A stretch of 34,447 bases of DNA from Streptomyces sp. NRRL WC-3618. GTDB taxonomy: Bacteria > Actinomycetota > Actinomycetes > Streptomycetales > Streptomycetaceae. Made by a program: the position numbers and the translations under genes. Location of the stretch: assembly GCF_001280005.1 (NCBI RefSeq), contig NZ_LGDW01000482.1, positions 1-34,447 of the forward strand. The letters run 5' to 3'. The notes under the pieces were generated by a model, which was not told the origin of the DNA, made no database searches, and worked only from the letters and a program-made list of their open reading frames with translations. Shown here in pieces: positions 18,572 to 26,083 of the stretch. Within the stretch, counting starts at the first letter, position 1; the number at the start of each line of letters is the position of its first letter.

Positions 18572-19375
18572 TCACCACGTCGGCCGGGCGGACACCCCTC
18601 CGTCCACGACCAGGTCGTGTCCGCTGATCCAGGACGCCAGCCGGGAGGCGAGGAACACACACGCGTCGCCGATGTCCTCGGCCCGCCCCAACCTCCCTAC
18701 GGGCGCCGCCTGTTGCCACCGCCGCACCCCTTCGGGCCAGTCGTCCGTCAGCCCTTCCCGGTCGATGAGCCCGGGCGAGACGGTGTTGACGCGGATGCCG
18801 TACGGCCCGTACTCCAGAGCCGCCGACCGGGCGTGCGTCACCACCGCCGCCTTCGAGGCGCAGTAGTGGGCGTGCCCGGGCGCCGGACGAGCGGCCTCGA
18901 TGGAGGCGATATGCGTGACACTGCCCCCATCGCCACCCCCGTTCTCGCCTCTCTGCTCCCGCATGACCTCCGCCGCGGCCTGCGTGCAGGCGAAGACGCT
19001 GAGGACGTTCGCGTCGACGACGGCCCGCCAGTCGGCGACCGTCATCCCGGCCAGCTCCTGAACCGGCTGCACACCCGCGTTGTTGACCAGCGCGTCGAGC
19101 CGCCCGCCACCCCACTCGGCGGCCTCCCGCACCACCCGCCGGCACGCGTCCTCGTCGGTGAGATCGCCCCGCAGGACGACGGCCCGCCCGCCCGACGCCT
19201 CGATCCGCGCGACCACTTCCCGCGCGCCCTCGTCCGAGGTCCGGCAGTGCACGGCGACGGCGGCCCCCTCCGCCGCGAACCGCGCCGCGATCCCGCGCCC
19301 GATCCCACCACCGGCCCCGGTGACGAGGGCGACCTGGCCAGCGAGCAGACCGGCGGAACCCTGGGGTGACCTCAT
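18572..19375 (-). CDS. Short-chain dehydrogenase/reductase (SDR)
   Basis: 267 residues of the classical SDR family. The cofactor motif TGAGGGIG is at about 19-26, NNAG at about 89-92, the catalytic Ser in HIASIEA and the YCASK (Y-x3-K) motif at about 164-168; PGLI and the C-terminal SWISGHDLVVDGG are also typical. CRTSDEG after the second strand suggests NADP(H) preference. The ATG at 19375 overlaps the stop of the cupin gene by 4 bp, so the two are coupled. The substrate is not inferable. Confidence 0.9.
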   Translation of the reverse strand: MRSPQGSAGLLAGQVALVTGAGGGIGRGIAARFAAEGAAVAVHCRTSDEGAREVVARIEASGGRAVVLRGDLTDEDACRRVVREAAEWGGGRLDALVNNAGVQPVQELAGMTVADWRAVVDANVLSVFACTQAAAEVMREQRGENGGGDGGSVTHIASIEAARPAPGHAHYCASKAAVVTHARSAALEYGPYGIRVNTVSPGLIDREGLTDDWPEGVRRWQQAAPVGRLGRAEDIGDACVFLASRLASWISGHDLVVDGGVSARPTW

Positions 19376-19875
19376 GGGCGGCACAGTCCCTCGATCCGGG
19401 CCGCCTCGGCCGGATAACGCGCGGTCAGCTCGACGGCGTCGCCGTGTTCGTACCCCTCGAACGTGAACCCGGGCGCCATCGTGCACCCGAAGAACGTCCA
19501 CGCGCCGCCCTCGACGACCCGCGCGCCCATCCAGGTACCGGCGGGAACGGTGAGCTGGGGTTCCTGGCCCCGCGGGATACCGGGCCCCAGCACGGCTGTC
19601 CGGGAGGTGCCGTCGGGGGCGAGGAGGAGCAGTTCGAGGGGATCGCCGAGGTAGAAGTGCCAGACCTCGTCGGACGGCAGCCGGTGCAGCGCGGAGAAGT
19701 CGCCGGGCGCGGCGGTCAGCAGCGCGACGATCGCCGAGCCCTCCGGCCGCCCGTCGGCCCGCTCGGGCCCCGCCCACGTACGCCGGAACAGCCCGCCCTC
19801 ACGCGGAATCGGCTCCAGCCCGTAGTGGGCGATCAGGTCGTCGGCCGTCACACGTCCATCGGAGTTCGAAGTCAC
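19372..19875 (-). CDS. Cupin-fold protein (DUF985)
   Basis: 167 residues. The cupin core is seen as FSALHRLPSDEVWHFYLGDPLEL (His and Glu ligands) and GTWMGARVVEGGAWTFFGCTM, ending EGYEHGDAVELTARYP, as in the DUF985 family of small metal-binding cupins. The start is taken as GTG 19875, but it lacks a ribosome site; a GTG at 19851 is also possible. It is coupled to the SDR downstream, suggesting both act on the same sugar-like or keto metabolite. Function is unknown. Confidence 0.85.
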   Translation of the reverse strand: MTSNSDGRVTADDLIAHYGLEPIPREGGLFRRTWAGPERADGRPEGSAIVALLTAAPGDFSALHRLPSDEVWHFYLGDPLELLLLAPDGTSRTAVLGPGIPRGQEPQLTVPAGTWMGARVVEGGAWTFFGCTMAPGFTFEGYEHGDAVELTARYPAEAARIEGLCRP

Positions 19876-19957
19876 CCGGAAAAACTACCGCCCGGGGCTC
19901 GTACGTCCGGATCGCGGCCGGAGGGCAGTCGGGCGTCGATCGGGGCATGATCGACGC

Positions 19958-20551
19958 ATGGACGTCACCCTCCACCTCGCCCAGGACCCCGAGGCCGACG
20001 CGCTCCTCGGCCGCAGCCCGCTCGCCGCGCTGACGGGAATGCTGCTCGACCAGCAGGTTCCCATGGAGTGGGCGTTCAAGGGACCGGCGACGATCGCCCA
20101 GCGTCTCGGCGCCGACGACCTCGACGCGCACGAGATCGCGGCGTACGACCCCGAGGCCTTCGCCGCCCTCCTCTCCGACAAACCGGCCGTGCACCGCTAC
20201 CCGGGCTCGATGGCCAAGCGCGTCCAGCAGCTCTGCCAGTACCTCGTCGAGCACTACGACGGGGACGCCGAGGGAGTCTGGCGGGACGCCGCGACCGGCC
20301 AGGAGCTGCTGAAGCGCCTCGCCGACCTGCCCGGCTTCGGCAAGCAGAAGGCCCAGATCTTCCTGGCCCTCCTCGGCAAGCAGCTCGGCGTACAGCCCAA
20401 GGGCTGGCGCGAGGCGGCCGGTGCCTACGGCGAACCGAAGTCCTTCCGCTCCGTCGCCGACATCACGGGCCCGGAGTCCCTGGTCAAGGTCCGGGCGCAC
20501 AAGCAGGAGATGAAGGCGGCGGCGAAGGCCGCGAAGGCCTCCGGCACGTAG
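19958..20551 (+). CDS. HhH-GPD superfamily base-excision repair protein
   Basis: 197 residues. The N-terminal helical half contains SPLAALTGMLLDQQVPMEWA, typical of the EndoIII/AlkA glycosylase fold; the helix-hairpin-helix is LADLPGFGKQKAQIF (121-135). The aspartate that normally follows the HhH in active glycosylases is not obvious in the next 20 residues (LALLGKQLGVQPKGW), so it may bind DNA without the usual chemistry. The C-terminus is Lys/Ala-rich (KAAAKAAKA). The start is ATG 19958; a leader of 10 nt with ATG at 19947 out of frame precedes it. It is divergent from the cupin gene. Confidence 0.85.
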   Translation: MDVTLHLAQDPEADALLGRSPLAALTGMLLDQQVPMEWAFKGPATIAQRLGADDLDAHEIAAYDPEAFAALLSDKPAVHRYPGSMAKRVQQLCQYLVEHYDGDAEGVWRDAATGQELLKRLADLPGFGKQKAQIFLALLGKQLGVQPKGWREAAGAYGEPKSFRSVADITGPESLVKVRAHKQEMKAAAKAAKASGT

Positions 20552-20760
20552 GCGGCGATCTCCGGGGCGGGCCGGCGTACGGGGTGGCGAGTGGGGTGCG
20601 TTTGCCGGTGGCAAGAGCTCCGTGACGGCCTTCGTGGTGGCCGATGACACGGCCTCGCTGTCGCTCTCACCGGGGCCCTGTACCGGTTTGCACCGATTTA
20701 CTGCACCTTTTCCAGCGCCGCACTCCGTCGCCATGGCTGCGCCCGGAAGGCCTGGACCGG
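20552..20760. other. Non-coding gap between the HhH and VapB-like genes (about 210 bp)
   Basis: No coding region with protein-like composition is seen. It should hold the promoter of the VapB-like gene, whose -10 box is at 20761. Confidence 0.4.
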
Positions 20761-20766
20761 TAGGCT
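20761..20766 (+). promoter_or_regulatory. -10 box of a leaderless promoter
   Basis: TAGGCT is followed by 6 nt and then the GTG start of the VapB-like gene. The spacing places the transcription start on the start codon. No convincing -35 is seen. Confidence 0.5.
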
Positions 20767-20772
20767 TTCCGT

Positions 20773-21069
20773 GTGATCTTCAAGCGCATCGGAAACGGCC
20801 GGCCGTACCCCGACCACGGCCGGGAAAGCACCCGGCAGTGGGCGGACGTCGCGCCGCGCCCGGTCCGCCTCGATCAGCTCGTGACGACCAAGGGCCAGCT
20901 CGACCTGGAAACCCTGCTCGCCGAGGACTCGACGTTCTACGGCGACCTCTTCGCGCATGTCGTGAAGTGGCAGGGCGACCTGTATCTGGAGGACGGTCTG
21001 CACCGCGCTGTCCGGGCGGCCCTCCAGCAACGGCAGGTACTGCACGCCCGCGTCCTCGAGATGGACTGA
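20773..21069 (+). CDS. Small conserved actinobacterial protein, VapB-like by usual annotation
   Basis: 98 residues beginning MIFKRIGNGRPYPDHG, with the ordered core LVTTKGQLDLETLLAEDSTF and YLEDGLHRAVRAALQQRQVLH, which resembles a ParB/Srx-like small alpha-beta domain. Automated annotations of near-identical Streptomyces proteins call it a VapB-family antitoxin, but no PIN-domain toxin gene is adjacent, so a toxin-antitoxin role is not supported here. The GTG at 20773 has no ribosome site and a -10 box 6 nt upstream, pointing to leaderless translation. It is conserved and probably housekeeping. Confidence 0.85.
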   Translation: MIFKRIGNGRPYPDHGRESTRQWADVAPRPVRLDQLVTTKGQLDLETLLAEDSTFYGDLFAHVVKWQGDLYLEDGLHRAVRAALQQRQVLHARVLEMD

Positions 21070-21144
21070 CGGCCGTCCTCGCCGCCCTCACGACGCTTAT
21101 TGGCCCTTTCGGGTAGTACTGCGGCCGGGGCAATGATCATTTAG

Positions 21145-21173
21145 TAGGCATCACCGCCCGGGCGCACTACGCT
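21145..21173 (+). promoter_or_regulatory. HrdB-like promoter of the LytR_C gene, leaderless
   Basis: TAGGCA (21145-21150) and TACGCT (21168-21173) are separated by 17 bp. The ATG at 21180 begins 6 nt after the -10 box, so the transcript likely starts at the A of ATG. Confidence 0.6.
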
Positions 21174-21179
21174 GCGCCC

Positions 21180-21830
21180 ATGAGCATGCTGACTCCCCCC
21201 GGAATGGGCGGCCAGTACCGCATCACGGGTGACAAGTACCCGCGGATGCGCCGACCCCGGGGGCGCCGCAGGTTCGTACTCGGACTCGTCGCCTCCGTCG
21301 CCGCCCTCGGCCTGATCGGCTGGGGCACCTTGCAGCTCATCGACGTCTTCACCGGCGGCGGCAGCAAGGCCACGGCCGCGGGACCCAAGGCGGACTGCGC
21401 GTCCAAGGCGAGCCCTTCGCCCACGCCGACGAAGGCCCCCAGAGCGCTGCCCGAGCCCGGCCAGATCACCGTCAACGTCCTGAACGCCACGCCGCGCAGC
21501 GGCCTCGCCAAACAGGCAGCGGACGAGCTGAAGAAGCGCGGCTTCCGCATCGGCGACGTCGGCAACGCGCCCAAGGACTACGACAAGAAGATCGCCGGAG
21601 CCGGCCTGCTGCTCGGCGCGAAGTCGGCCGCCGAGGCCGCCCTGCCCGTGCTCGGCACCCAGCTCGCCGGCGCCCAGCTGAAGACCGACACGCGCCCCTC
21701 GGCCACCGAGGTCGACCTACTGATCGGCACCACGTTCACGGCCCTGACCAGCAAGAAGGACGCCGACCAGGCCCTGGTCGCACTGACCGGCCCGGCGCCG
21801 GCGCCCTCCACCGCCCCGAAGAACTGCTGA
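21180..21830 (+). CDS. Membrane-anchored LytR_C-domain protein
   Basis: 216 residues: a cytoplasmic basic N-terminus (MRRPRGRRR), one membrane anchor (FVLGLVASVAALGLIGWGTL, about 32-51), a Ser/Thr/Pro linker, then a LytR C-terminal domain (ITVNVLNATPRSGLAKQAAD, LKKRGFRIGDVGNAP, ATEVDLLIGTTFTALTSKKD) outside the cell. LytR_C domains accompany cell-wall glycopolymer ligases, but this protein lacks the catalytic LCP domain. A cysteine is the last residue (PKNC). Leaderless promoter. It converges with upp; the two stops are 12 bp apart. Confidence 0.88.
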   Translation: MSMLTPPGMGGQYRITGDKYPRMRRPRGRRRFVLGLVASVAALGLIGWGTLQLIDVFTGGGSKATAAGPKADCASKASPSPTPTKAPRALPEPGQITVNVLNATPRSGLAKQAADELKKRGFRIGDVGNAPKDYDKKIAGAGLLLGAKSAAEAALPVLGTQLAGAQLKTDTRPSATEVDLLIGTTFTALTSKKDADQALVALTGPAPAPSTAPKNC

Positions 21831-21842
21831 GCCGCCGACCGG

Positions 21843-22478
21843 CTACTCGGCCGCGCCGTACAGCCGGTCGCCCGCGTCGCCGAGGCCCGGGACGATGTAG
21901 CCGAGCTCGTTGAGGCGCTCGTCGACCGAGGCCGTCACGACCGTGACCGGGGTGCCCGCCAGCTCGCGTTCCATGATCTCGACGCCCTCGGGGGCGGCCA
22001 GCAGGACCACGGCCGTCACGTCGTCGGCGCCGCGCTTGATCAGTTCCCGGATCGCCGCGACCAGGGTGCCGCCGGTGGCGAGCATCGGGTCGAGGACGTA
22101 CACCTGACGCCCGGAGAGGTCCTCCGGCATACGGGTGGCGTACGTCGACGCCTGCAGCGTCTCCTCGTCGCGCACCATGCCCATGAAGCCCACCTCGGCG
22201 GTCGGCAGCAGCCGGACCATGCCGTCCAGCATGCCGAGGCCGGCCCGCAGGATCGGCACCACCAGCGGGCGCGGGTGGGACAGCTTGACGCCCGTGGTCG
22301 GGGCGACCGGCGTGACGATGTCGACCTGTTCGGTACGGACGTCCCGCGTGGCCTCGTAGGCGAGCAGGGTGACCAGCTCGTCGGCGAGCCGGCGGAAGGT
22401 CGCGGAGTCGGTGCGCCGGTCGCGCAGCGTGGTGAGCTTGTGGGAGACCAGCGGGTGGTCGACGACGTGGAGACGCAT
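21843..22478 (-). CDS. upp: Uracil phosphoribosyltransferase
   Basis: 211 residues, the normal length. It converts uracil and PRPP to UMP in pyrimidine salvage in the cytosol. The PRPP loop is [10 protein letters not shown] (129-138), the uracil-binding C-terminal segment is [16 protein letters not shown] (193-208), and [14 protein letters not shown] is also conserved. The ATG at 22478 has no ribosome site; TACTGT lies 7 nt upstream, so the mRNA is probably leaderless. Four imperfect 20-bp repeats lie just upstream and may be regulatory. Confidence 0.97.
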   Translation of the reverse strand: MRLHVVDHPLVSHKLTTLRDRRTDSATFRRLADELVTLLAYEATRDVRTEQVDIVTPVAPTTGVKLSHPRPLVVPILRAGLGMLDGMVRLLPTAEVGFMGMVRDEETLQASTYATRMPEDLSGRQVYVLDPMLATGGTLVAAIRELIKRGADDVTAVVLLAAPEGVEIMERELAGTPVTVVTASVDERLNELGYIVPGLGDAGDRLYGAAE

Positions 22479-22485
22479 GGCGCTA

Positions 22486-22491
22486 ACAGTA
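22486..22491 (-). promoter_or_regulatory. -10 box of leaderless upp promoter
   Basis: TACTGT on the minus strand, 7 nt before the upp ATG. The expected -35 region falls within the first of the 20-bp repeats and has no good match to consensus. Confidence 0.45.
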
Positions 22492-22500
22492 GCCGTGGTC

Positions 22501-22582
22501 CCGTACAGCGGCTCTGCTCCCCCGTACGGCGAGCCAACCCCCCTACAGCGGTTCCGCTTCCCCGTACAGCGGCCTCGCGCCC
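22501..22582. repeat. Four imperfect direct repeats of about 20 bp upstream of upp
   Basis: The motif CCGTACAGCGG recurs at 22501, 22522 (CCGTACGGCGA), 22542 (CCTACAGCGG) and 22562, with start-to-start distances of 21, 20 and 20 bp. Two helical turns per unit would put all copies on one face of the DNA, immediately upstream of the upp -10 box. Confidence 0.65.
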
Positions 22583-22659
22583 GCCTCACACTTCCGGTGG
22601 CATCAAACCGTCCGCCGGAGGGAAGGTGGGAGGAACGCAACGACTGGGGGTGTCTGCCC

Positions 22660-22851
22660 ATGTCCGACCGTGAACCCGACCGGGAACGGGACCGGAAGAC
22701 GTCGGAGACCGAGGCCGAGCGGCGTCGGCGCCGGGCCGTCTTCCTGCGCGAACTGACCGAGGCCCGCGAGTTGCGCGACCGTGTCCAGCCCCGCCGCGCC
22801 AAGACCGCCCGCCTCCGCCACGCCATGCGTATGCGTACGTTCCGCTGGTAG
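22660..22851 (+). CDS. Small basic conserved Streptomyces protein (63 aa)
   Basis: Predicted product [20 protein letters not shown] followed by [20 protein letters not shown] and ending MRMRTFRW. It is highly charged, likely helical, with a C-terminal Arg-rich [10 protein letters not shown] tail that I recognise from the same place in other Streptomyces. A GGGGG stretch lies about 10 nt before the ATG. It may bind nucleic acid or a ribosomal partner; there is no direct evidence. Confidence 0.7.
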   Translation: MSDREPDRERDRKTSETEAERRRRRAVFLRELTEARELRDRVQPRRAKTARLRHAMRMRTFRW

Positions 22852-23113
22852 TACGCGCGTTGAGGGGGTGGCCGTGCGAGGGCGGTGGAGAAGCCGGTTA
22901 CGATCCGCTGGTGGCGGCAACCGGAGCGCTGCTGAACGGCTCGGCCGACACTCGGTCAAAAGAGCCGGACACAGGGGGTCGAAGACGTCCCCTGAACGCT
23001 CCGTTTCTGTCACGATTCCGAGTGGGTGGGGCTCGGCGCACAGCAGGCCCCGCCCGTAACCTCCGCCGGGGGGACCCCCAACCGGCACGCCTAGGACCAG
23101 TGGGAGAGTCACG

Positions 23114-23668
23114 GTGTACTTCGCCGCACTGCTCGCGCGCACCGAAGACGGGTGGGAAGCGAGCGACACGGAGCTCGACGACGTGGAAACCCTGTCGGAC
23201 CTGGCCGAACTGGCCCGTGAAGCCTCCCCCGAGGACGACACGGTGCTGGTGCTCATCGAGCAGGAGGACGCCTGGTTCGGCGTCGTCCGCATCGACGGCG
23301 AGGACGACCCCCGGATCTACGTCTCGGACGCCGCCGCCGCTGCCCGTAGTTCGTACGGCGAGATTCTGCTCACGGCCGAGCTGCTCGGCCGCGATCCGGA
23401 CGCAGACGAACCAGATCTCGACGCCCTCGACCTCGACGGCACGGAGGACGGTGAGTCGGACTCCGATCCGGACGCCGACTCCGACTCCGCCGACGACGAG
23501 ACCGGCGCCCCCGCAGACGCGGTGCCGCACGGCCCCGTGGGGGATCCGGTGATCCTCGACGACCTCGGCGTCGGCGAGAAGGAACTGCGCGCCCTGGACG
23601 CCGACGACGCGCTGGGCGCGATCGCCGAGGCCCTGGGAGCGTCGGAGGTCCTGGAGACGGTGCGCTGA
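23114..23668 (+). CDS. tRNA adenosine deaminase-associated protein
   Basis: 184 residues, very acidic. The ordered N-terminal domain (YFAALLARTEDGWEASDTEL, VLVLIEQEDAWFGVVRIDGE, SSYGEILLTAELLG) is followed by a long Asp/Ser linker (about 100-135) and a short conserved tail (PVILDDLGVGEKELRALDAD). It always precedes tadA in actinobacteria as far as I recall, hence the name; the mechanism is unknown. The GTG at 23114 has GGGAGA upstream. It ends 62 bp before the tadA ATG and 11 bp before a CTG that may be its true start. Confidence 0.88.
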   Translation: MYFAALLARTEDGWEASDTELDDVETLSDLAELAREASPEDDTVLVLIEQEDAWFGVVRIDGEDDPRIYVSDAAAAARSSYGEILLTAELLGRDPDADEPDLDALDLDGTEDGESDSDPDADSDSADDETGAPADAVPHGPVGDPVILDDLGVGEKELRALDADDALGAIAEALGASEVLETVR

Positions 23669-23730
23669 GCCAGGAGGGCCTGACCGGTGAGGGGCCGCCC
23701 GATCCCGTACGGGATCCGTGGCGGGCCGCG

Positions 23731-24165
23731 ATGCGGCTCGCCCTGGCCGAGGCCGGGCGGGCCCTTCCGGGCGGCGACGTCCCCGTCGGTGCCGTCGTGC
23801 TGGCCGCCGACGGTACGACGGTGCTCGCGACCGGGCACAACGAGCGCGAGGCGACGGGCGATCCGACCGCGCACGCGGAGGTCCTCGCGCTTCGGCGGGC
23901 CGCCGCTGAGCTCGGCGAGTGGCGGCTGTCCGGCTGCACGCTCGTCGTGACGCTGGAGCCCTGCGTGATGTGCGCGGGCGCCCTCGTGCAGTCCCGCGTC
24001 GACCGGGTCGTCTACGGCACCCGCGACGAGAAGGCGGGCGCGGCCGGCTCCCTCTGGGACGTCGTACGCGACCGCCGCCTCAACCACCGCCCCGAGGTGA
24101 TCGGCGGCGTCCTCGCGGACGACTGCGCCCGGCTCCTCACCGACTTCTTCCGCCACGACCGCTGA
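23731..24165 (+). CDS. tadA: tRNA-specific adenosine-34 deaminase
   Basis: 144 residues from ATG 23731. It deaminates A34 to inosine in tRNA-Arg(ACG). Zinc ligands and catalytic residues: H48 and E50 in AHAEV, C78 and C81 in PCVMC. RVVYGTRDEKAGAAGSLWDV and the C-terminal LLTDFFR helix are typical. The first helix of TadA normally includes a tryptophan before MRLAL; here the upstream in-frame sequence DPVRDPWRAA fits, but the only start codon there is CTG 23680, three bases after AGGAGG. No ATG, GTG or TTG occurs in frame further upstream, so the true start is probably CTG (161 aa). Confidence 0.93.
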   Translation: MRLALAEAGRALPGGDVPVGAVVLAADGTTVLATGHNEREATGDPTAHAEVLALRRAAAELGEWRLSGCTLVVTLEPCVMCAGALVQSRVDRVVYGTRDEKAGAAGSLWDVVRDRRLNHRPEVIGGVLADDCARLLTDFFRHDR

Positions 24166-24226
24166 CCCCCGTTTCACCGGCGGCGGACCAACGAATACCG
24201 ATTTCGAACCACGCCGCACCTTGCTG

Positions 24227-24232
24227 TAAGGT
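24227..24232 (+). promoter_or_regulatory. -10 box of tRNA-Ser
   Basis: TAAGGT sits 7 nt before the mature 5' end of the tRNA; a weak TTCGAA at 24203-24208 is 18 bp upstream. Confidence 0.45.
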
Positions 24233-24239
24233 CTCCCTC

Positions 24240-24324
24240 GGTAGCGTGTCCGAGCGGCCGAAGGAGCTCGCCTCGAAAGCGAGTGTGGCGCAAGTCACCG
24301 AGGGTTCAAATCCCTCCGCTACCG
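24240..24324 (+). tRNA. tRNA-Ser(CGA)
   Basis: Acceptor stem GGTAGCG (24240-24246) pairs with CGCTACC (24317-24323), with discriminator G at 24324. The anticodon stem CTCGC/GCGAG (24267-24271 and 24279-24283) encloses loop CTCGAAA, giving anticodon CGA at 24274-24276. A long variable arm (class II) precedes the T arm GAGGG-TTCAAAT-CCCTC. CCA is not encoded. It reads the UCG codon. Confidence 0.97.
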
Positions 24325-24330
24325 CTGTAG

Positions 24331-24358
24331 AAAGGCCTCGCCGGACGGCGGGGCCTTT
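24331..24358 (+). terminator. Terminator of tRNA-Ser
   Basis: AAAGGCCTCGCC (24331-24342) pairs with GGCGGGGCCTTT (24347-24358), 12 bp with one G-U pair, around a 4-nt loop, directly after the tRNA. Confidence 0.8.
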
Positions 24359-24444
24359 CGTGCGACATCAGTCAGTGACATCAGTGAATGACATCAGTCG
24401 AATGTGCGTGGTCGGGTCTGGTCGGGTCTGAGGGGGAGGCCGCT

Positions 24445-24621
24445 GTGGCGGTGAATGCGAAGAAGATAGCCGTCTACGTCCTCGTGGTCTTCGTGGCGTA
24501 CGTGATCATCACGAACCCCAAAGGGGCGGCCGGATACGTCGAGATAGCGTTCGAAGGCATCTCGAACGCGGCCGGCGCCATAGGCGACTTCATGACCTGG
24601 ATAGCGGACGGCGCGAAGTAG
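24445..24621 (+). CDS. Small single-span membrane protein (58 aa)
   Basis: The GTG at 24445 is set by GGAGG 5 nt upstream. The product starts with NAKKIAVYVLVVFVAYVIIT, one membrane helix, then a soluble C-terminal part (ITNPKGAAGYVEIAFEGISN, AAGAIGDFMTWIADGAK) that is amphipathic. A conserved Streptomyces small protein at this position; function is unknown. Confidence 0.8.
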   Translation: MAVNAKKIAVYVLVVFVAYVIITNPKGAAGYVEIAFEGISNAAGAIGDFMTWIADGAK

Positions 24622-24667
24622 CCGCCTGCTACCAGGAGCCGGCCCAAGCCTCAGCCAGGGAGTACGC

Positions 24668-24961
24668 GTGATCCGCCATCTGGTCCTTTTCAAGCTCAAC
24701 GAGGGCGTCCAGCGCGACCAACCGCGCGTCGTGGCGGGCGTCGAGGGCTTCCGTGCCCTGCCTGGCCAGATCGACGAACTCCGCTCCTGGGAGTGCGCCT
24801 GGAACATCACCGACCGCCCCATCGCCTACGACTTCGCGATCAACTCGGCGGTCGACGACACGGATGCCCTGAAACGGTACCTGGAGCACCCGGCCCACCA
24901 GGCCGCCGTCGCACCGTGGCGCGAGTTCGCCACGTGGGTGATCGCCGACTACGAATTCTGA
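24668..24961 (+). CDS. Dabb family protein (stress-responsive alpha/beta barrel)
   Basis: 97 residues, a complete ferredoxin-like Dabb domain: MIRHLVLFKL, then FRALPGQIDELRSWECAWNI and a C-terminal VIADYEF. Such proteins dimerise into small barrels; some are oxygenases or stress proteins, but most have unknown substrates. The GTG at 24668 has AGGGAG (24657-24662) upstream. It lies 46 bp after the small membrane protein gene and may be co-transcribed, with a strong terminator just after. Confidence 0.88.
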   Translation: MIRHLVLFKLNEGVQRDQPRVVAGVEGFRALPGQIDELRSWECAWNITDRPIAYDFAINSAVDDTDALKRYLEHPAHQAAVAPWREFATWVIADYEF

Positions 24962-24992
24962 GCCGTACGGCCGCACAGACGGTCACGCAGAC

Positions 24993-25023
24993 GGTCCCGC
25001 ACCGGAACGGTGTGGGACCTTTT
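24993..25023 (+). terminator. Rho-independent terminator after the Dabb gene
   Basis: GGTCCCGCACCG (24993-25004) pairs with CGGTGTGGGACC (25008-25019), 12 bp with one G-U, loop GAA, followed by TTTT (25020-25023). Confidence 0.88.
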
Positions 25024-25109
25024 CGCGTCTTGCGCACCAACTCACCCTCAACACGGAGTTATGGGGTGCTTGCACACAGTGCACATGTCTTGTGATGCTA
25101 TGACCGCTT

Positions 25110-26027
25110 TTGACGGATGAGTCGACCGTTGAGTTGACCGTCGAGTTGACCGATGAAGAGGTGGCGTTGACCGTGTCGGCCAGTACTGCGCCACCCCAGG
25201 AAGCCGTTGCCCCCGACGCCGTCGCCCAGGAACCCGCACCTCAGGAGCCCGCGCCACAGCGGAGCCGGGGCGCGGACACCCGGGCGCTCACCCAGGTGCT
25301 CTTCGGCCAGCTGAACGTCCTGGAGCCGGGTACGCCGGAGCACAACCGCGTGCGGGGAGCGCTCATCGAGGCGAACCTCCCGCTCGTGCGCTACGCGGCC
25401 GCCCGTTTCCGCTCCCGCAACGAGCCGATGGAGGACGTCGTCCAGGTCGGCACCATCGGGCTGATCAACGCCATCGACCGGTTCGACCCGGACCGGGGCG
25501 TGCAGTTCCCGACGTTCGCGATGCCGACCGTCATCGGCGAGATCAAGCGGTACTTCCGGGACAACGTCCGTACGGTCCACGTACCGCGCCGGCTGCACGA
25601 GCTGTGGGTGCAGGTCAACGGGGCGACCGAGGACCTGACGACGGCGTTCGGGCGTACCCCGACGACTGGCGAGATCGCCGAGCGGCTGCGCATCAGCGAG
25701 GACGACGTGCTCTCCTGCATCGAGGCCGGCCGCTCGTACCACGCGACCTCCCTGGAAGCCGCCCAGGAGGGCGACGGCCTGCCCGGCCTGGTGGACCGCC
25801 TCGGCTACGAGGACCCGGCACTGGACGGCGTGGAGCACCGCGACCTGGTCCGCCATCTCCTCGTCCAACTCCCGGAACGCGAGCAGCGCATCCTGCTGCT
25901 GCGCTACTACAGCAACCTCACCCAGTCGCAGATCAGCGCCGAACTGGGCGTCTCCCAGATGCACGTGTCCCGGCTACTGGCCCGCAGCTTCGCGCGCCTG
26001 CGCTCCGCGAACCGCGTCGAGGCGTAG
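25110..26027 (+). CDS. sigF: SigB/F-type RNA polymerase sigma factor, probable SigF
   Basis: 305 residues if started at TTG 25110. Region 2 (about 88-157: [37 protein letters not shown]), region 3 (160-235: [10 protein letters not shown]) and region 4 with its helix-turn-helix (245-300: [20 protein letters not shown]) are all present. The N-terminus is Ala/Pro/Gln-rich and not conserved. Synteny with my recollection of the Streptomyces sigF-sigN pair supports the name; in Streptomyces SigF directs late spore maturation. The start is uncertain: no ribosome site is seen, TTG/GTG alternatives lie at 25134, 25161 and 25173, and a seven-codon ORF (ATG 25100, stop TGA 25118) overlaps the first candidate. 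Confidence 0.8.
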   Translation: MTDESTVELTVELTDEEVALTVSASTAPPQEAVAPDAVAQEPAPQEPAPQRSRGADTRALTQVLFGQLNVLEPGTPEHNRVRGALIEANLPLVRYAAARFRSRNEPMEDVVQVGTIGLINAIDRFDPDRGVQFPTFAMPTVIGEIKRYFRDNVRTVHVPRRLHELWVQVNGATEDLTTAFGRTPTTGEIAERLRISEDDVLSCIEAGRSYHATSLEAAQEGDGLPGLVDRLGYEDPALDGVEHRDLVRHLLVQLPEREQRILLLRYYSNLTQSQISAELGVSQMHVSRLLARSFARLRSANRVEA

Positions 26028-26083
26028 CCCGGGTCACAGCCGGGGTCACAGCCCGGGTCAGAGCCCGGGTCAGAGCCCGGGTC
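26028..26083. repeat. 12-bp tandem repeat directly after the sigF stop
   Basis: Four 12-bp units plus 8 nt (CCCGGGTCACAG, CCGGGGTCACAG, CCCGGGTCAGAG twice, then CCCGGGTC) start on the base after the TAG stop. The units alternate in one position, consistent with stepwise duplication. Confidence 0.88.

Noticed and set aside
20773..21069. VapBC toxin-antitoxin system
   Set aside because: Only the VapB-like gene is present; neighbours are a DNA-repair gene and a LytR_C gene, and no PIN-domain toxin is found.
24240..24324. Integration site for a mobile element at tRNA-Ser
   Set aside because: No integrase gene and no repeated copy of the tRNA 3' end can be seen in the window; flanking genes are core genes.
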